Shown: positions 22,700 through 35,031, counted from the stretch's first letter. The stretch: 64,000 nt of DNA from Pseudocercospora fijiensis CIRAD86 (GCF_000340215.1 NW_006921541.1:677876-741875); one strand, 5' to 3'. Notes: a model not told the origin generated them from the sequence alone. A program made the numbers and translations.

Positions 22700-25600
22700 A
22701 TACGCCCCTACCTATGTATTTAGTAGGGCTAGAGTATCTCGCTATCGCTAGATCTCCTCCTTAGTAAGGCGTCTTACCGTCGGGATAAGCGCCCTAGCCT
22801 TTAGTTTACGCGATCGGGCGTTAGATACGGATAGTAGACCTAAGGTCTTAGCCTGTTTCCGGGCGTCGTAGCTACCGCTATCGCGGAAGCGATATACGTC
22901 TAAGCTAATCGATTCGCTTAACGTAGTATTTTTACTTGCTAGCGAAGTTAGCCGGTTCGGGTCTATATCGGTAGCCGACTAACCTATCTACGCTTCCTAG
23001 GCGTCGGGTTAGGTAACCTTCTTAATAGACTTAGGATCGCTATCTTCCGCGTAGTTCGGCCTTCCGCCTCCTCTTAGCGGCTACCGTCTTATAGGCTACG
23101 TATCTCGCCGTAGCTATTTCTCTTTATTATTATTAGACTAGAGTCGCTTTACTATCGGCGCGACCTACGTAGGTATTCGCGATATTAGGGATAGTTTTAT
23201 CTAACTAATCTGCTTATCCGTAATTTAGGAGTCCTCGAACTAGTCGATTAGGTAAGCGTTACTCTCTAGAAGGTCGTCTGCCCTAATCTATTTATTTATT
23301 ATTAGCTGCTCGTCCTTCTACTTAACTAGATATTCCGTTTTTCCTCTAGAACTATACTTCCCTAAAACGCGTTTAGGAGTTATTGCTAGTTGCTTAGACT
23401 ATAGGTCTATCGGTACGGGGATATAGTCGTATAGTCTTACGAACGGGTCCTTTACTAGGTTAGGGGCTAGCTTAAGCTACGCGATCGATATTACCGGGTA
23501 GAACTTAGCTAATTTCGGCAGCTCTAGTTTATAGGCGAGCTTACCTATCCTTCTCTTAATCTTAAAAGGGCCTATAGCCTAATTGCTATATTTGCGATAG
23601 CTCTAACTATATACGCGATATCCGTAATATAGCCTAAGTATAGTATAGTCTCCCGGCTCGAAGAATATATACTAATGCTTAGTATCGTAGCGGTACTTTA
23701 TATCTACCGCTACGAAGGCTATAGATTCCTCGGCTACGTCGCGAAAGTACTATCGTAGCGTTACGTAGTCTTTTAGCTACAATTCCTAGAGCCCGATAAA
23801 GGCGTCGGTATTTAAATCGAACCCGAAAAGTATCTTATCGGGCGAGACGCCGGTACTCGCATTCTTAATACTCCCGAGATAGGATATAAGGGAGGGAAGG
23901 ACGTCCGTCTACTATATATCTAGATTTGCCGTAACAAAATACCGTATAGCGATCTTAACGGTCTAATTTGTACGCTTAGACTAGCTATCTATCTATAGGT
24001 AGTAAGCTATAGAGGCGAGGATCGATATACCTAGCAGCTTTATTATTATAGTAAAAAATTTAGATAGCTATTTAGGGTCCCGGTCGCAAATAAATACCTT
24101 AGCAACCCGCTAAGATCGTTCTTAGATAGACGTAAGGTATTAGGCTACCTACGTTTCTATAGTCTACTAGCATTTCCCGGGAAGTAGTAAAACTCGCTTA
24201 GATTTCTTATAGGTAACTATAAGGAGCGTATCGAAACCTTCGTTAGTAGGCGGGAGTCCTATAATCTAATCCGCTATTTAGACGTCTATAGGAAGTCGAT
24301 ACTTCGAGTCTATTAGGTTAAGCTAGCCGTAAGGCTTATACCGAGTCGATTAGTTCGCCTTATATATATTACACTAATCGATATATCGTTCTAAATATCG
24401 ACGGTAGTTCCTAATATAGAAACTAGCGTTAACTCGATCGAGCGTACGCTAGAACCCCGCGTAGTACCTTAGGTTATATACTATCTTAAAGATCTCGTAA
24501 GTAAGAGCGAAAGGAATATATAATCGAGAGTAAAGTAAAACTAGGTCGACGTAGTAGATAAGGCCGTCCTCCCGAAAGAATCTAATACTATATAAGGACT
24601 TTAGGTCTATAGGAATATCGTCTAGCCTCTTAAGCGCGTTCTATATACTACGAGCGGCCGTATCCTCTAAAGAGCGGAGAGAAGGCGGTTTTAGGAGGTA
24701 GCCGGGCGTCGCCTTAGGATAGACCTATAGTTTCTCGCTACTATCTTTGCGCTAGGCGGCTTCGAGGTATACGGATCTTCGCTTAAGCTCTCTATCTCGC
24801 TCGCGTTTCTACTTCCTCCTCGCTTACCGGTTTAATATTCGATCTAGCTAAGGTTACTATTCCTATATATACGCTATCTCGATAGACTAAAGGACGGAGA
24901 GTAAACGTCTCTACGGACGGTCTTCTTAATAAGCCTATCTTAGCTAGGTCTTAAAGTTATCGGACAGCGATATAACCGTTTTAATATAATAGCTAGGTTC
25001 CCCTCGGAGACTATAGAAAAATATAGGGATCTTATCGTAGGCCTAGTATTTATATCTATCGAGTCGCGAAAGAAAATACTTAGTATAGTCGATCCCGGAT
25101 AGGGATACTATATTAACTAACGCTATAGTAGGAAGAATAGGAACGCTTAGATAGAAGTTCGGAAGGGCTAAGGATCGCGGCCTAGGATCTAGGTAAGGGG
25201 GTATAGTACCGGTCTTTAGTATAGGCCGATTCTAGGTATCGTTCGTATATCGTCTAGATCTTTCTATAATATATACCTTTTCTACGCCGCTCCCGATATC
25301 TTCGATAGACGTAGGGTTTTGTAGCATTTCTAACATCGGCGCCCTTACTAATATCGCGGGAATCTCGTCGAGGCCGCTTATATTAAGGTTATATCGATTA
25401 GAAGAGCTCGTATCTTACAATCGGGAGAGTATATCGGGAGCGATATAATTCCTACCTAGCCTATAAATAATATCGAGGTTTGTAAACTAGGAAATATATA
25501 CCGCGGCTTAGATAATTCGGCGGTTAAGGCTAGCCGTAGATACCGTCGTTGCGATCTATATCTTTTTCGCTATCGTAGTAACTATACTATAGTCGGTAAC

Positions 25601-28100
25601 TACGATAGTCTTTAGCGCGGAATCTACTATATAAGAGGCCCTCTTAATTGCCTATACTATCCCGAACAATTCGAGTTCTATAGGCTAGTAGCGGGCTTCG
25701 GCCCCGGTAAGTATATAGCTAGTAAATCCTAAGACCTTAAGTCTATTACGCGGGAATTGCTTAGATCTCCGTAACTAGGTAGTACTATTAACGAAATCTG
25801 AAACTATATCGTCTCTACGAGTTACTAGTTCGGGCTCCTCGTATTCTATATCTAAGTCTCCGTAGACTTAGTAGTATATTATCCCGATTCCGAATTCCTT
25901 AGATATATTAACGTCGATATAGAGGGTAGACTTAGGGTTAAAATGCTAAAGAAACCCTCGGTACTCTTCCGACTATATCGACTATATAATTTCCTAAGCG
26001 GTATTTATTTCGTTAGTCTATTAGAGGCGCGCGCCCCGTATTTAAGCGCGTCGCTTGCCTCCTTTCGTTTAGGTAGCCTAATAATCCTTTATAGCCGCGA
26101 CTTTCGCCTATTATAGCGGTAGGGTAATTCTTCCGTAGTATAGTACCGTAGACCTAAGGTAGCCTACTAGTCCGAGATATTGCTTAAGTTATTCGGCGTT
26201 AGTAGGTTTTTCTAATTCTCGTAGTACTACGAGTCGATCCGCCTACGTTACGAAGCCTTTTCCGTCTACTTCTCTATCTAGGATTTTTATAGAGGGGAAA
26301 CCTAAGAACGCCTTTCCTAGCTCTAAACTAAACCGTATCTTATCTATTTTTTTAAATACGCGATTAAGCAAATCTCGGTAGGACTCTAGGTCTACCGAGC
26401 CGAGAACTATATCGTTAATATACCTATTCGCTACGTCGCCGAATTCCCGTAGGGTACGGTCGAGTAGTCTTTATACGTACTATACGCTATTATAGTAACC
26501 TATAGTAGCGACTTTTAGATATTCCTATCCCCGCGTAGTATTAACGGTAAATTTCTAGCGATCCTTTTCCGCGACTACGAACTAGTAGAATATAGATCTT
26601 ATATCTATAATAGAAATGTACTTATAGCCGCGTAATTTCGCGATAATATCGTCCTAGAGTAGTAGCGGGTAAGTGTCCTTCTAGGATATACTATTAAGGC
26701 CTCGGATGTCGATTACTACGCGCGGCTTCCTATACGTAGTACTATCGTCGCGGAAAAGAGTTCTCTAAACTATAAAGACTAGCTATACTAGCGGCGATAG
26801 CTTTTTACTATAGGCTATTTTGCCTTAAGTATAAAGCTTATTAAACTGCTTATTTACCTCTATATTGTCCTTATTAGATATACGGTAGACCTTGCTACTA
26901 AACTTCTCGTTTTCCTAGCCCGATTTAAGTAGGAGCTCTAGCTATCTATCTTTAGGAAGATCGATCGTCGTACCTCGATCTATCTATAGTTAGGGGTATT
27001 TCTCTACGATAGACCTAATGTCTAAGGCTACCGCGGTATCTAGATTCGCTATATAGATCGTTACTCTAGCCGAGGTTATAACGGTAGCTATCCCCGTATC
27101 TACTAAGATCTTCGTAGTATCGGAAGGGTAGTCTAGGTCTATTAAGTCTATCTCGTCGTTTTCGCTAAGTCCGTAAATAGTAGGTTAAGATTTACGGATC
27201 CGCTAGAATTATAGGCCTACTCTAGCCTAATCGCGATTTACGGAGTCTTTAGCTAGAGGCGGGATTAACTAAAACTAGCCTATAGCGTCGCTTTGAAAAA
27301 CTGCTAGTAACTATAGGTCTATCGGTTCGGATATATAGTAGAGCCTATTTATTAGTCGTAGATCTCGTCTAAGAGGCGCGCCGCTAATCTTACGCTCTAT
27401 CGACCTAGGGTCGGTATCGAACTCGTCGATCTAGTAGAAGTTATCTAGCTATAGTTCCTATAATTCGCCTATACTTCGATATCGCTAAATAATTAAGTCG
27501 TTATCGTAGCTAAGGTTACGGACCTATACCGCTAGCATCTCTAGTCCGGCTATATAGGCGTATACTACCGCCGTATTAGGGAGGCCTAGTAGATTTAGCG
27601 CGAAGAGGAAGTCCCTATTTACGTCCTTTAGGGCGTCGGCTTTATCGATTTATACCTTAGCTATAACGGCTATATATAGTAGTACTCTTAGTCTATCTAT
27701 AGACTTGATATTAGCGCGTAGGAAACGATTAGATTTTAGCGAATAGGCGATCGGTATAAGCGCGCCGTCGTTTCCTATTATCTTAATATATCTAGCGCCT
27801 ATATAGATAATAAATCCTACGGGCGTTATAATATCTATCCCGAGGAGTATATTATAGGGTAAGTTTAGTATTACCCTTACTAGCTATTTAATATAGGCTA
27901 GAGCGGGTAACTAAGAATACCTAGTAAAGATAGGAAAGTATATCGACAAATTAATCTATTACTCGTACTATATACTTCTAGCTAAACTACGGAATTCTAG
28001 AGGTTGCTTAAGATACTAAATATCGTCCTACCCTAGTTATATAGTTAGCTACCCCCGGTCTATTATAGATGCTTTAGTACTAGTATCGAGGCAAACGCGC
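22700..28100 (-). pseudogene. Chromoviral pol: RT, RNase H, integrase, chromodomain
   Basis: Minus-strand frames give, in order: an aspartic-protease-like stretch (ILVDTGIATVI, about 27130); RT entry (RGTTIDLPKDR, then KPRVVIDIRGLN about 26750-26695 and KFTVNTTRG); the RT active site as RYINDIVLGS (about 26440), where family members have YxDD; RNase H beginning YIDVNISKEFGIG and ending YRLGRNYIAPDILSRL (about 25440); the integrase core and tail (FFTIIIKLLGISILASIAYY, SKRTN about 24040-23950); then GKTEYLVK*KDEQLIINK*IR (23345-23285), whose stops at KWK and W positions identify a chromodomain. The set defines a Ty3/gypsy chromovirus. All copies of the key motifs are damaged, so it is not functional. 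Confidence 0.85.
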
Positions 28101-28799
28101 TTAAAATCCCCTTCCGGAGAAAGGGCGTAGTTCGCTTCGACGATATCGTAATATCTAAAGGTATAAGCTAGGTCTCCCGGAGGGAGTTTTACTAAGTAGG
28201 GTATGATTTGCAATTCCTATTAAGGGCGTTCTCGTATATAATAGACCTATAGTATAAGGTTATTAATAGTACCGAAGGAGCGCTTCCCTACGCGAGCCTT
28301 CCTATCGTCGATAGAGGAAGAAATCTTCGAGGTACTCGATAAAATTATATAGTACTACGCCTCTTCTACTAAGGGCGTAGCCTTAGCCGTTTAGGCGATA
28401 TAGTAGACTTAGGGCTACTCCGTAACTAATATTATAGCATTCTAAGTATTTAACGCGTCTAGATTAATCGAGGACCTCCCGATAGTAGTCGCTACGCCCG
28501 CTAGGATATCTAGTAGCAAATCTAATATATAGATAGAGCTAGGCGTAGTCTACTATAGAGCGATCGTAGCGGAAGAATCTTCTATAGGAAAAGCTACGCC
28601 CGCTAGCGTAGGCGTATAATCCGCTATAGGGGGGCGCGATACCGATATAGACTAGAATATTTAGGCTTAGATATCTGTTAATAGACTAGAGGTTGCGGGC
28701 TATAGTGCTAGAAGTATAGGTATCGATATTTAGCTAGGCTATCCTACTATAATCGTTATTACTAGGTATAAAGATATTTACTTATCCGATAGTAAGCGA

Positions 28800-31700
28800 C
28801 CCGGCGACTTAGGGAGTTCCGCTACCGCTAGAGATCCTAGAATTTCCGGTAGACTTGCGGTTTTATACTAGCTAGTAGTAACTAGTTTTACTTCTAGCTC
28901 GAGGAGTTTCCCGGAGCTAGCTCGTAAAGAATATTCGTACGCTTCCTAGTAGCGTCCTTAGGGTACGTATAATCGAGGTAGCTATTAAAAAACTCGTTAG
29001 CCGAGCGGAAAACCTCTCTATATATATTGTAACGCGTCTACTAACCTTCGGGTCGCGTCTTATCGCGTTAAGGCTAGGCATTTACCTTAGGTCTACGAAC
29101 CTGCGGCTAGGCGTAGTATACTAGAGTTAACTATAGATTTGTAGGAGGAAGAGCTTAGTCCTCTTCTACCTCGATACCGCCGACATCCTCGCCGGCTACG
29201 TACTAATCCTCGGCCTACTCTCCGCCCTCGGCTTAGGTAGTATTATCGTATTCTAGTTCTTAATAGTTAGTCTCCTACCCTAGGTCTACTAAATCGTAGA
29301 AGAACGTAGCTTTACTACGAGCCTAGGAATTTGCGGGAATGCCTTAGCCTCTTATATTTCTAAAATTCGTCTACTATCTCTAAGGATTCGGATACTACGG
29401 GAGACCGCGGGCGTCTACTATTTTCTCGTTCGCGCTTACGTTTACGCCCTATAGTCTCTAGCGGCTATAGACCTATAATCTAGGCTAACGGCGTTACTAG
29501 AATATATTAGGTTGCTACCGATTATAGGGATTGTTGTTTCTAAGAAAAGACGAGCGTCTAGTATTAAAACGAGACCTAGACGCGAACCTAGGGTCTACGA
29601 ACCTACCCTATACCGAATCGCTACGTCGAAGGTTTAACTTACTATTATAGTAGCCGGTAGTAGTGCTACCTAGAGGATATAACTCTACCTATATCGTATA
29701 ATAGGCTTATATTATATCGATAAGTGTCTAATACGTCTATAATAGCGTAGGCGTATTAAGATCGCTATATAGCTCTAGTACGATCTTCCGGAAGGTATAG
29801 TTAATTTGCCCTATAAGTAACTCCGTACCGCTTTACTACGCTAAACGCATAACGTTAATAACGAATTCGCTTACGCTCTTTCGGGCCGCGACTTCTTTAA
29901 TACGATATTGTTCCGATTCTAATTCGCGCGCCGCGACTAAGAGGTCTAATCGGAACTACTCGCGTAAGGCCTCCTTCTATCGCTCGATACCCGGGCTAGT
30001 TTAAAGGAGCGTACGTCGATCGTTAGTAAGGCCGTAAAGGTACTAAGCTAAGGCGGAGCCCTAAAGGTATCTATATAGTAATAGACGTAGGGTTGCTACT
30101 AGATACTCGCCTACTTAAATAGCTATATCGAGGCGAGTAATAAAAGCAAAAACGTCTCGATAATAGGCCGTATTACTAATATATATAACTAGGCCTTTGC
30201 CCTTACTCTCCGGAAGGTCCTTATTAAAATACCTAACTTACTTAGGCTTAAACTTATAGGGCGCGACCTCCTAGCTAAAGTCCGTAACTAGAGTATAAGG
30301 AGGACTAGCGTATTATAGAGTATATACGTCGGCGGGCTCGAACCTCGGGTCTATAAAGCCGGCCCTATCTTAGGTAGGCCTAGGATTGCCTTTAGCGCTA
30401 AGGCCTCTATAGGCGTAGCGTTCCGAGCTAATCTCTAGTACGATACTAGCTCGAGCATTCCGATTCTAATTAGCTAGCTACTTAGCTCTAGTCGTACCTT
30501 AGCTAGTTCGGCTACGTATCGCGTAAAGATTTCTATATCGCTACTACCCCGGTAGCCTAGAATAGTTATTATTCGGTCGTAGGGCCGCTAAGGCAGCGTT
30601 ATTAGACTATATTACCTCTACTAGTTTTCCTACTAATGCCTCTAGCTTATTATATCTAGTATTGTCGTTGTTAGTGCTAGCGGAGGTATTGTTATTCCTA
30701 TTATTCCTAGCATTAGTATTAGTATTAGTAGTAGCGTTGTTATTCGCGGTAACCTCGTCGTTAAAGTGTTTAGTAGACTTAGTAATCCTCCTTCGACGTC
30801 GCTATTCGTCGGTAAGGAACAATTTAGGGATACTATTCGTATCGATAGTATAGCGCTATTCTAAGGCTGTTAGAGGTAGTGCTCTACTAGCTTCTATACC
30901 CTTATCTCTACTTTTGTTCTTAGCTCTTATAGCCTCCTTACGGCCTTCGTTAAACGCTTGTTAGATTTAGGCCTATATCTCGATCTCGTAAGCCTCGCGC
31001 TGTTCGTCTAATGCCCTCTATAGACGTATACGATCCGTAGCTCGATTATTATCTACCTTAGTACGTTGCTCGGCTAGCTACTAAGCTACCTAGGACTTTA
31101 TTTGTCTAATTTTATCTCGCTATTTAGCGCCGGCTATACCGTTTGCCGGTACTATAGATCCTAGAGCTTACTTACCCGATATATCTTCTCCTTCTAGCTA
31201 GGAATCCGGTAGTAAGCTAAGTATCGAACTACTAGATACCGAGATTAATAAGCTCTCGCGAGGCTTAGGAGGCAGGTCGTCTTTACGAAAGGCTCCGAAA
31301 TTCTTAAAAACGTTACCCGTTAGTAGGTTGATTTTAAAAGACTCCCTATATCTATTAGGCTTAGCTTAGCCTAAGTTCTCGTCCTTAATTAAGCGACGGA
31401 CGCCCTACTTCTCTAGTCGTAGAGGGATATAAACCTTGCGGCGACGTAGCTAATTCTCGCCCGCGGCCGGATTCTCGTCGGTAGACTTAAGGTATTCTAC
31501 TAGCTACTAAGCGAAGTATAGGCTATCCGACTAGTGCGAAGTTAGACGATATACTTGTCGTATAGCGGAAAGCGATAGGGAGTTGTCGTTAACCTACGAG
31601 CTAATAATCTTAGCGCGTATCTAAGGCTTAGGGGTTGCGTCTTTATCTATATCTAGAACGCGGGACTATAACCTTAGGCAACGTAGAGGTTTAGCCTCCT

Positions 31701-31980
31701 CCGGATCCTCGTACTACTCGGTAATAGCGATAACTCTATATCTAAGATCCTTCTCGAATAGCTTGCTTAGACACTACCTTAGTTTTAAGAAAGCTAATAG
31801 TATATATACCGTATAAACTAGGTAGTATCTGTCTTCCTTTAATTCGGGAAGAGTATAATCCTCCTAAGCTATAGGCGGCGGATCGTTCGGAGATTCCTAG
31901 TCCTTTAATACTATAGGCTCTAGTATTGTAACGTAGATATTAAAAGGCAGAGCGGGAAACCGTCTCGATATTAACCGTAG
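28800..31980 (-). pseudogene. Chromoviral gag, RIP-degraded
   Basis: One minus-strand frame reads as a capsid-type Gag: YFNKDLPESKGKGLVIY, FAFITRLDIAI, VGEYLVATLRLLL, GSALA*YLYGLTNDRRTLL and FRLDLLVAARELESEQY between about 30240 and 29880. An Asn/Thr-rich run precedes it (about 30660-30780). The frame stays coherent upstream to about 31980, giving a Gag near 1,000 codons, long for this group. A zinc knuckle may lie near 29520-29460 but its Cys codons cannot be read reliably. Stops are TAG/TAA only. The 3' end is approximate. Confidence 0.72.
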
Positions 31981-32415
31981 TTATAGGCGTAGTAGCTACC
32001 GTAAGAGTAGTCGGAACCTCCTACGTCCTTATACTTAAAAAGGGGGAAGTTAGGAGGGTTAGGTACCTAGCTCCTACTAACCCGAACTAACGCTCCTACC
32101 CTTAGTAAGTAAGGGTATTAATAGAGGGAGCGTAAAGCGCGCCGCGGCGTAGGGCTAGGTCTATCGTCGATCTCCGAGCCGATTCGCCTATAGATCTCGT
32201 ATATTTCGTACTAAATTATAGCCTCTTTCTTTATAGCGTAGCTGCGGCGTTCTATAGTACGGAAAGTAGTATTAGAGTAGTTCGTTAGGATTCTCCTTCA
32301 GCGCGGAGGACTTTTCGCCTTAGAGAGGGGAAATAGTAAACCGTAGTTCGGATAGTCCGTTTAGAGACAGTTAGTACGTGTTTTTACGCTAGTACTCGAA
32401 GCGAAGCTACTATTT

Positions 32416-32537
32416 TATTATATATCGTATATTATAAAGTAGATAATTATTCTAAGTCTATCTAGGCTTAGAGAAGTATGTACTATAGGAGGCTAGGGCC
32501 TCCTGCCTAGCCTATGCCTATACCTACCTTCGTAATA
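32416..32537 (-). repeat. Right LTR (5' LTR of the element), 122 bp
   Basis: Partner of 17330-17451. It starts TATTATATATCG where the left copy has TGTTATACATCG, i.e. G-to-A and C-to-T changes only. Confidence 0.9.
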
Positions 32538-32542
32538 ATAGA
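32538..32542. repeat. Target-site duplication, right copy (ATAGA)
   Basis: Direct repeat of 17325-17329, followed by TATCGACTTAG, the continuation of the MULE sequence seen uninterrupted in the inverted copy near 63500. Confidence 0.9.
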
Positions 32543-33077
32543 TATCGACTTAGTTAAAGAGATAGATTTAATAGGCGATACGCCTCGAGCGTCGAATACG
32601 TCCTTTATCGACCTTATAACGCCTTAGCGGCCGTTACGAGTTATAGACCTTAGATTAGAGGCATTAGCAGCTTCTTAATATAACTAGATAGATAACGACG
32701 ACGCGATACGTAAGATAAAGGATAAGAGAAGGACTTCTAATCGATACGGCGATAGTAATAAGAGGCTAAGATAATATAGCGATAGCAATAAGAGGTAGAG
32801 TTAATATAGCGATAGCAACGTCGTTAAAACAGCTTCTATATATAGGCCTATAGTGCTAGTAATACGTATTAATATTAGAGTTAATCCTTGTCTATCTAGT
32901 TAACTAATTAGGCAAGCCGTCGTACTAAGAACACCCTCCTTCTTAACCCTAATCGTTACCTTAGCTAAGGCCATTCTAATCCGGAACAGGTTATACTACC
33001 ATATCGGGACTCTGTTAGCAAACTTTGGTGGCTGCAGCCTAGAAGAGTGGTACACTAAAATCTTTGGACAATCGCCT
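32543..33077 (+). mobile_element. MULE copy 1, right part and terminus
   Basis: Continues the element left at 17329. It matches, in inverted orientation, about 62911-63510. A short tandem array of ATAGCGATAGCAATA-type units lies near 32745-32825 and varies in length between the copies. The last 90 bp (from about 32985) keep normal CpA/TpG content and are almost identical in the two copies up to GGACAATCGCCT, which marks the element end within a few bases. Confidence 0.75.
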
Positions 33078-34615
33078 CTATCTCTTGCTATGCCATGAGT
33101 CGACGTACAGTAACGTACTTCCCGTGTATGGTGGATGAGGCGAGGTCGAAGAAGCTAGTTCTAGGCTGGTTGTCTTTAGCACATGCGTTAACGGCAAGTC
33201 TGAGGGCACGCATGCAAGGGTCGGGGATACTCTTGTGTTGTGTGTTGGCGTCTATTTGCATGTCGATGGCCTCATCAAATAAATACCGACACTTTCTGCT
33301 GTCGACTATTGCGCTTGCGCGACATTTCAGCCTTCAGGGACCAGGTTGTTTTACGCTGACAGCCATGTCCTAGAGAAGTGGTATTTGCCGGCAAAGTCCA
33401 GTGTGAGAGTGAGGTGCGTACAGGGCTCTTTGTACACTTTCTCCGCACGCTTGTTTCGTTTTATGCAAGTGACAAGTAGCAAGAGGCATGTGGCGTGGTG
33501 TAGATCAACACGCTGATGCATGGCTACTACGCATTAGGGTTGGGACTGGCGGAACATCCTCCGACACAGCCTATCATCAAGGAGATGTTGAAGCATAGGT
33601 TGAGAGGTAGCGACATGGTGAGGTAATTGGAAGTCGAGATGCCTAGCGTAGCATTGAGTTCAGCTTCGCATGCTTTGAAAAACGATGTGGAAACTCCTCG
33701 GCTGTATGTCGTTGCATAAAGTACTGGACATGGTACTCGGGTTGCTCAATCTGGCTTCGCAAGCGGGCAGAAAGGCCTTGTCGTGCGAATTGCCCAAAAT
33801 TGGGACAAGTCCTTCGGTTGCGGGTCAAGCATTCGGCGATGCTCGCGATAATTTCGCCATGCACTTTCTTTGTGATGGCAAGCGCGGGCGAAGAGAGTAA
33901 GCTCGCTGGCCGAAGCGACGTCTCCCGGTACGCATTGACGCCAGCAGCCTAAGCGACCCTAGGAAGGCGTAGAGCTATGCGTCGTCGACAGCGCGGCAGG
34001 AAAGAATGGCTGCCTCTTTCTCCACATTGCCGCAGTTAGTTCGTTGAGTGGTAATGGAAATCGTGGTCAGCGACGTCGGCGAGCTGATGATGAAGGGTTC
34101 AAGTCATACAGGACCGTCGTCGTAGAGGCTGGTTGCATGCTAGGGCGAGTGCGAGGCGTGGTTGTGTGTGGGCTATGCCGTGCATATGCATAATTAGCGC
34201 GGGTGAGCTGTGGAAACGAAACCACAAAGCTCTGAAAGCTTTGGTGTCGGCGCATATAATAAAGCAGAAAGTGCCCGGGATATCATACTATGATCATAGC
34301 GCACATAATCTCCCCTTTGGCTTGACCCACGAGCGCAATCCCTTACATCTCGTCCGGACAATCCTAGTGACTCAGCCACTGCAACCCATATCCGGATATA
34401 TCTTCACCACTTTCGCTCGCCCTCCGCCTCTGCCGTGCTCGGGTTGCCCATTTGCAGCACCCCCCAAAAGCGCTAAACCCAAACCCGTTCCCATAAGCAC
34501 CGCAGTGTCCTTATTGATTTCGAATCCGCGGAGCCCTCAGCCCATAGCAACTGCAGGCGTGCTTGAGACGCCTTTTGCCAGAGCACCAACTCCAGGACAC
34601 GCCGCACATCATATC
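33078..34615. other. Intergenic stretch right of the repeat island
   Basis: Normal base composition resumes. The longest plus-strand frame (33095-33373, starts MSRRTVTYFPCMVDEARSKK) abuts the transposon end and has no recognisable domain. A candidate promoter region for EMG1 lies at its right side. Confidence 0.45.
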
Positions 34616-34754
34616 ATGGCTCCCGACATCTCTCGCCTTGGGTCCAACTCGCCAGAGGGTGAGCAGATGGAAAAGACCTTACTACACAATTCGGCCAACA
34701 CCGAGTGGGTTGGCCGGAGACCCAGCGCCTCCGGACGAGAAACAAAGCGATCCC
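34616..34754 (+). other. Candidate upstream exon or upstream ORF of EMG1
   Basis: The ATG at 34616 (context ATCATGGC) opens MAPDISRLGSNSPEGEQ and runs 46 codons to a perfect donor GTGAGTAAA at 34755. I could not find an acceptor that joins it in frame to the EMG1 start at 35032; acceptors at 34837, 34854, 34928 and 34956 fail by frame or stop. It may be a 5'-UTR exon with an upstream ORF, or a separate small gene. Confidence 0.3.
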
Positions 34755-35031
34755 GTGAGTAAAATTTATATCTTTCTGTGCTGATCGTATCTTCCCCTCC
34801 GCACGTCGGCATTCGCTGCCGTCGTCTGGATGACCAGTCGCGCGTGGTGCACAGCGGTCGGACACCTGCGGCTGAAGTCGCTTGGAGCTTCCTTCCATCT
34901 CGATTTTGCTCTGCCTTATACGCTGCAGGCATCCCATCACCACATTGTGCAATCAGCACCATCGATCTCGCATTTTCTGCCTTCCACCGCGACGCATCGC
35001 GCCGCGCCTTTCAACAAAGACTTGCAATAAG

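Larger units (their letters stand above)
17330..32537 (-). mobile_element. Giant (15,208 bp) Ty3/gypsy chromovirus with an additional ORF, RIP-degraded
   Basis: Bounded by 122-bp direct repeats that begin TG/TA and end in RIP-altered CA, and by the ATAGA duplication. All coding lies on the minus strand: 5' LTR at 32416-32537, gag, pol, a third ORF, a polypurine tract (CGGGACCGGGGGATTC on the minus strand, 17452-17467) and the 3' LTR at 17330-17451. Next to the 5' LTR, minus-strand AAATAGTAGCTTCG is a candidate primer-binding site (TGGTAGC before RIP) that I cannot assign to a tRNA. Nearly all coding damage is TAG/TAA, consistent with C-to-T change at CpA on either strand. Typical fungal Ty3/gypsy elements are about 5-8 kb, so this one is about twice as long. 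Confidence 0.88.

Noticed and set aside
30662..30853. 63-codon plus-strand ORF resembling a membrane peptide
   Set aside because: Antisense of the Asn/Thr-rich part of gag; composition comes from reverse-complemented AAT/ACT codons.
14276..33077. Secondary-metabolite or effector cluster hidden in the AT-shifted island
   Set aside because: Frames translate to MULE transposase and chromovirus proteins; no host-type gene was found inside.
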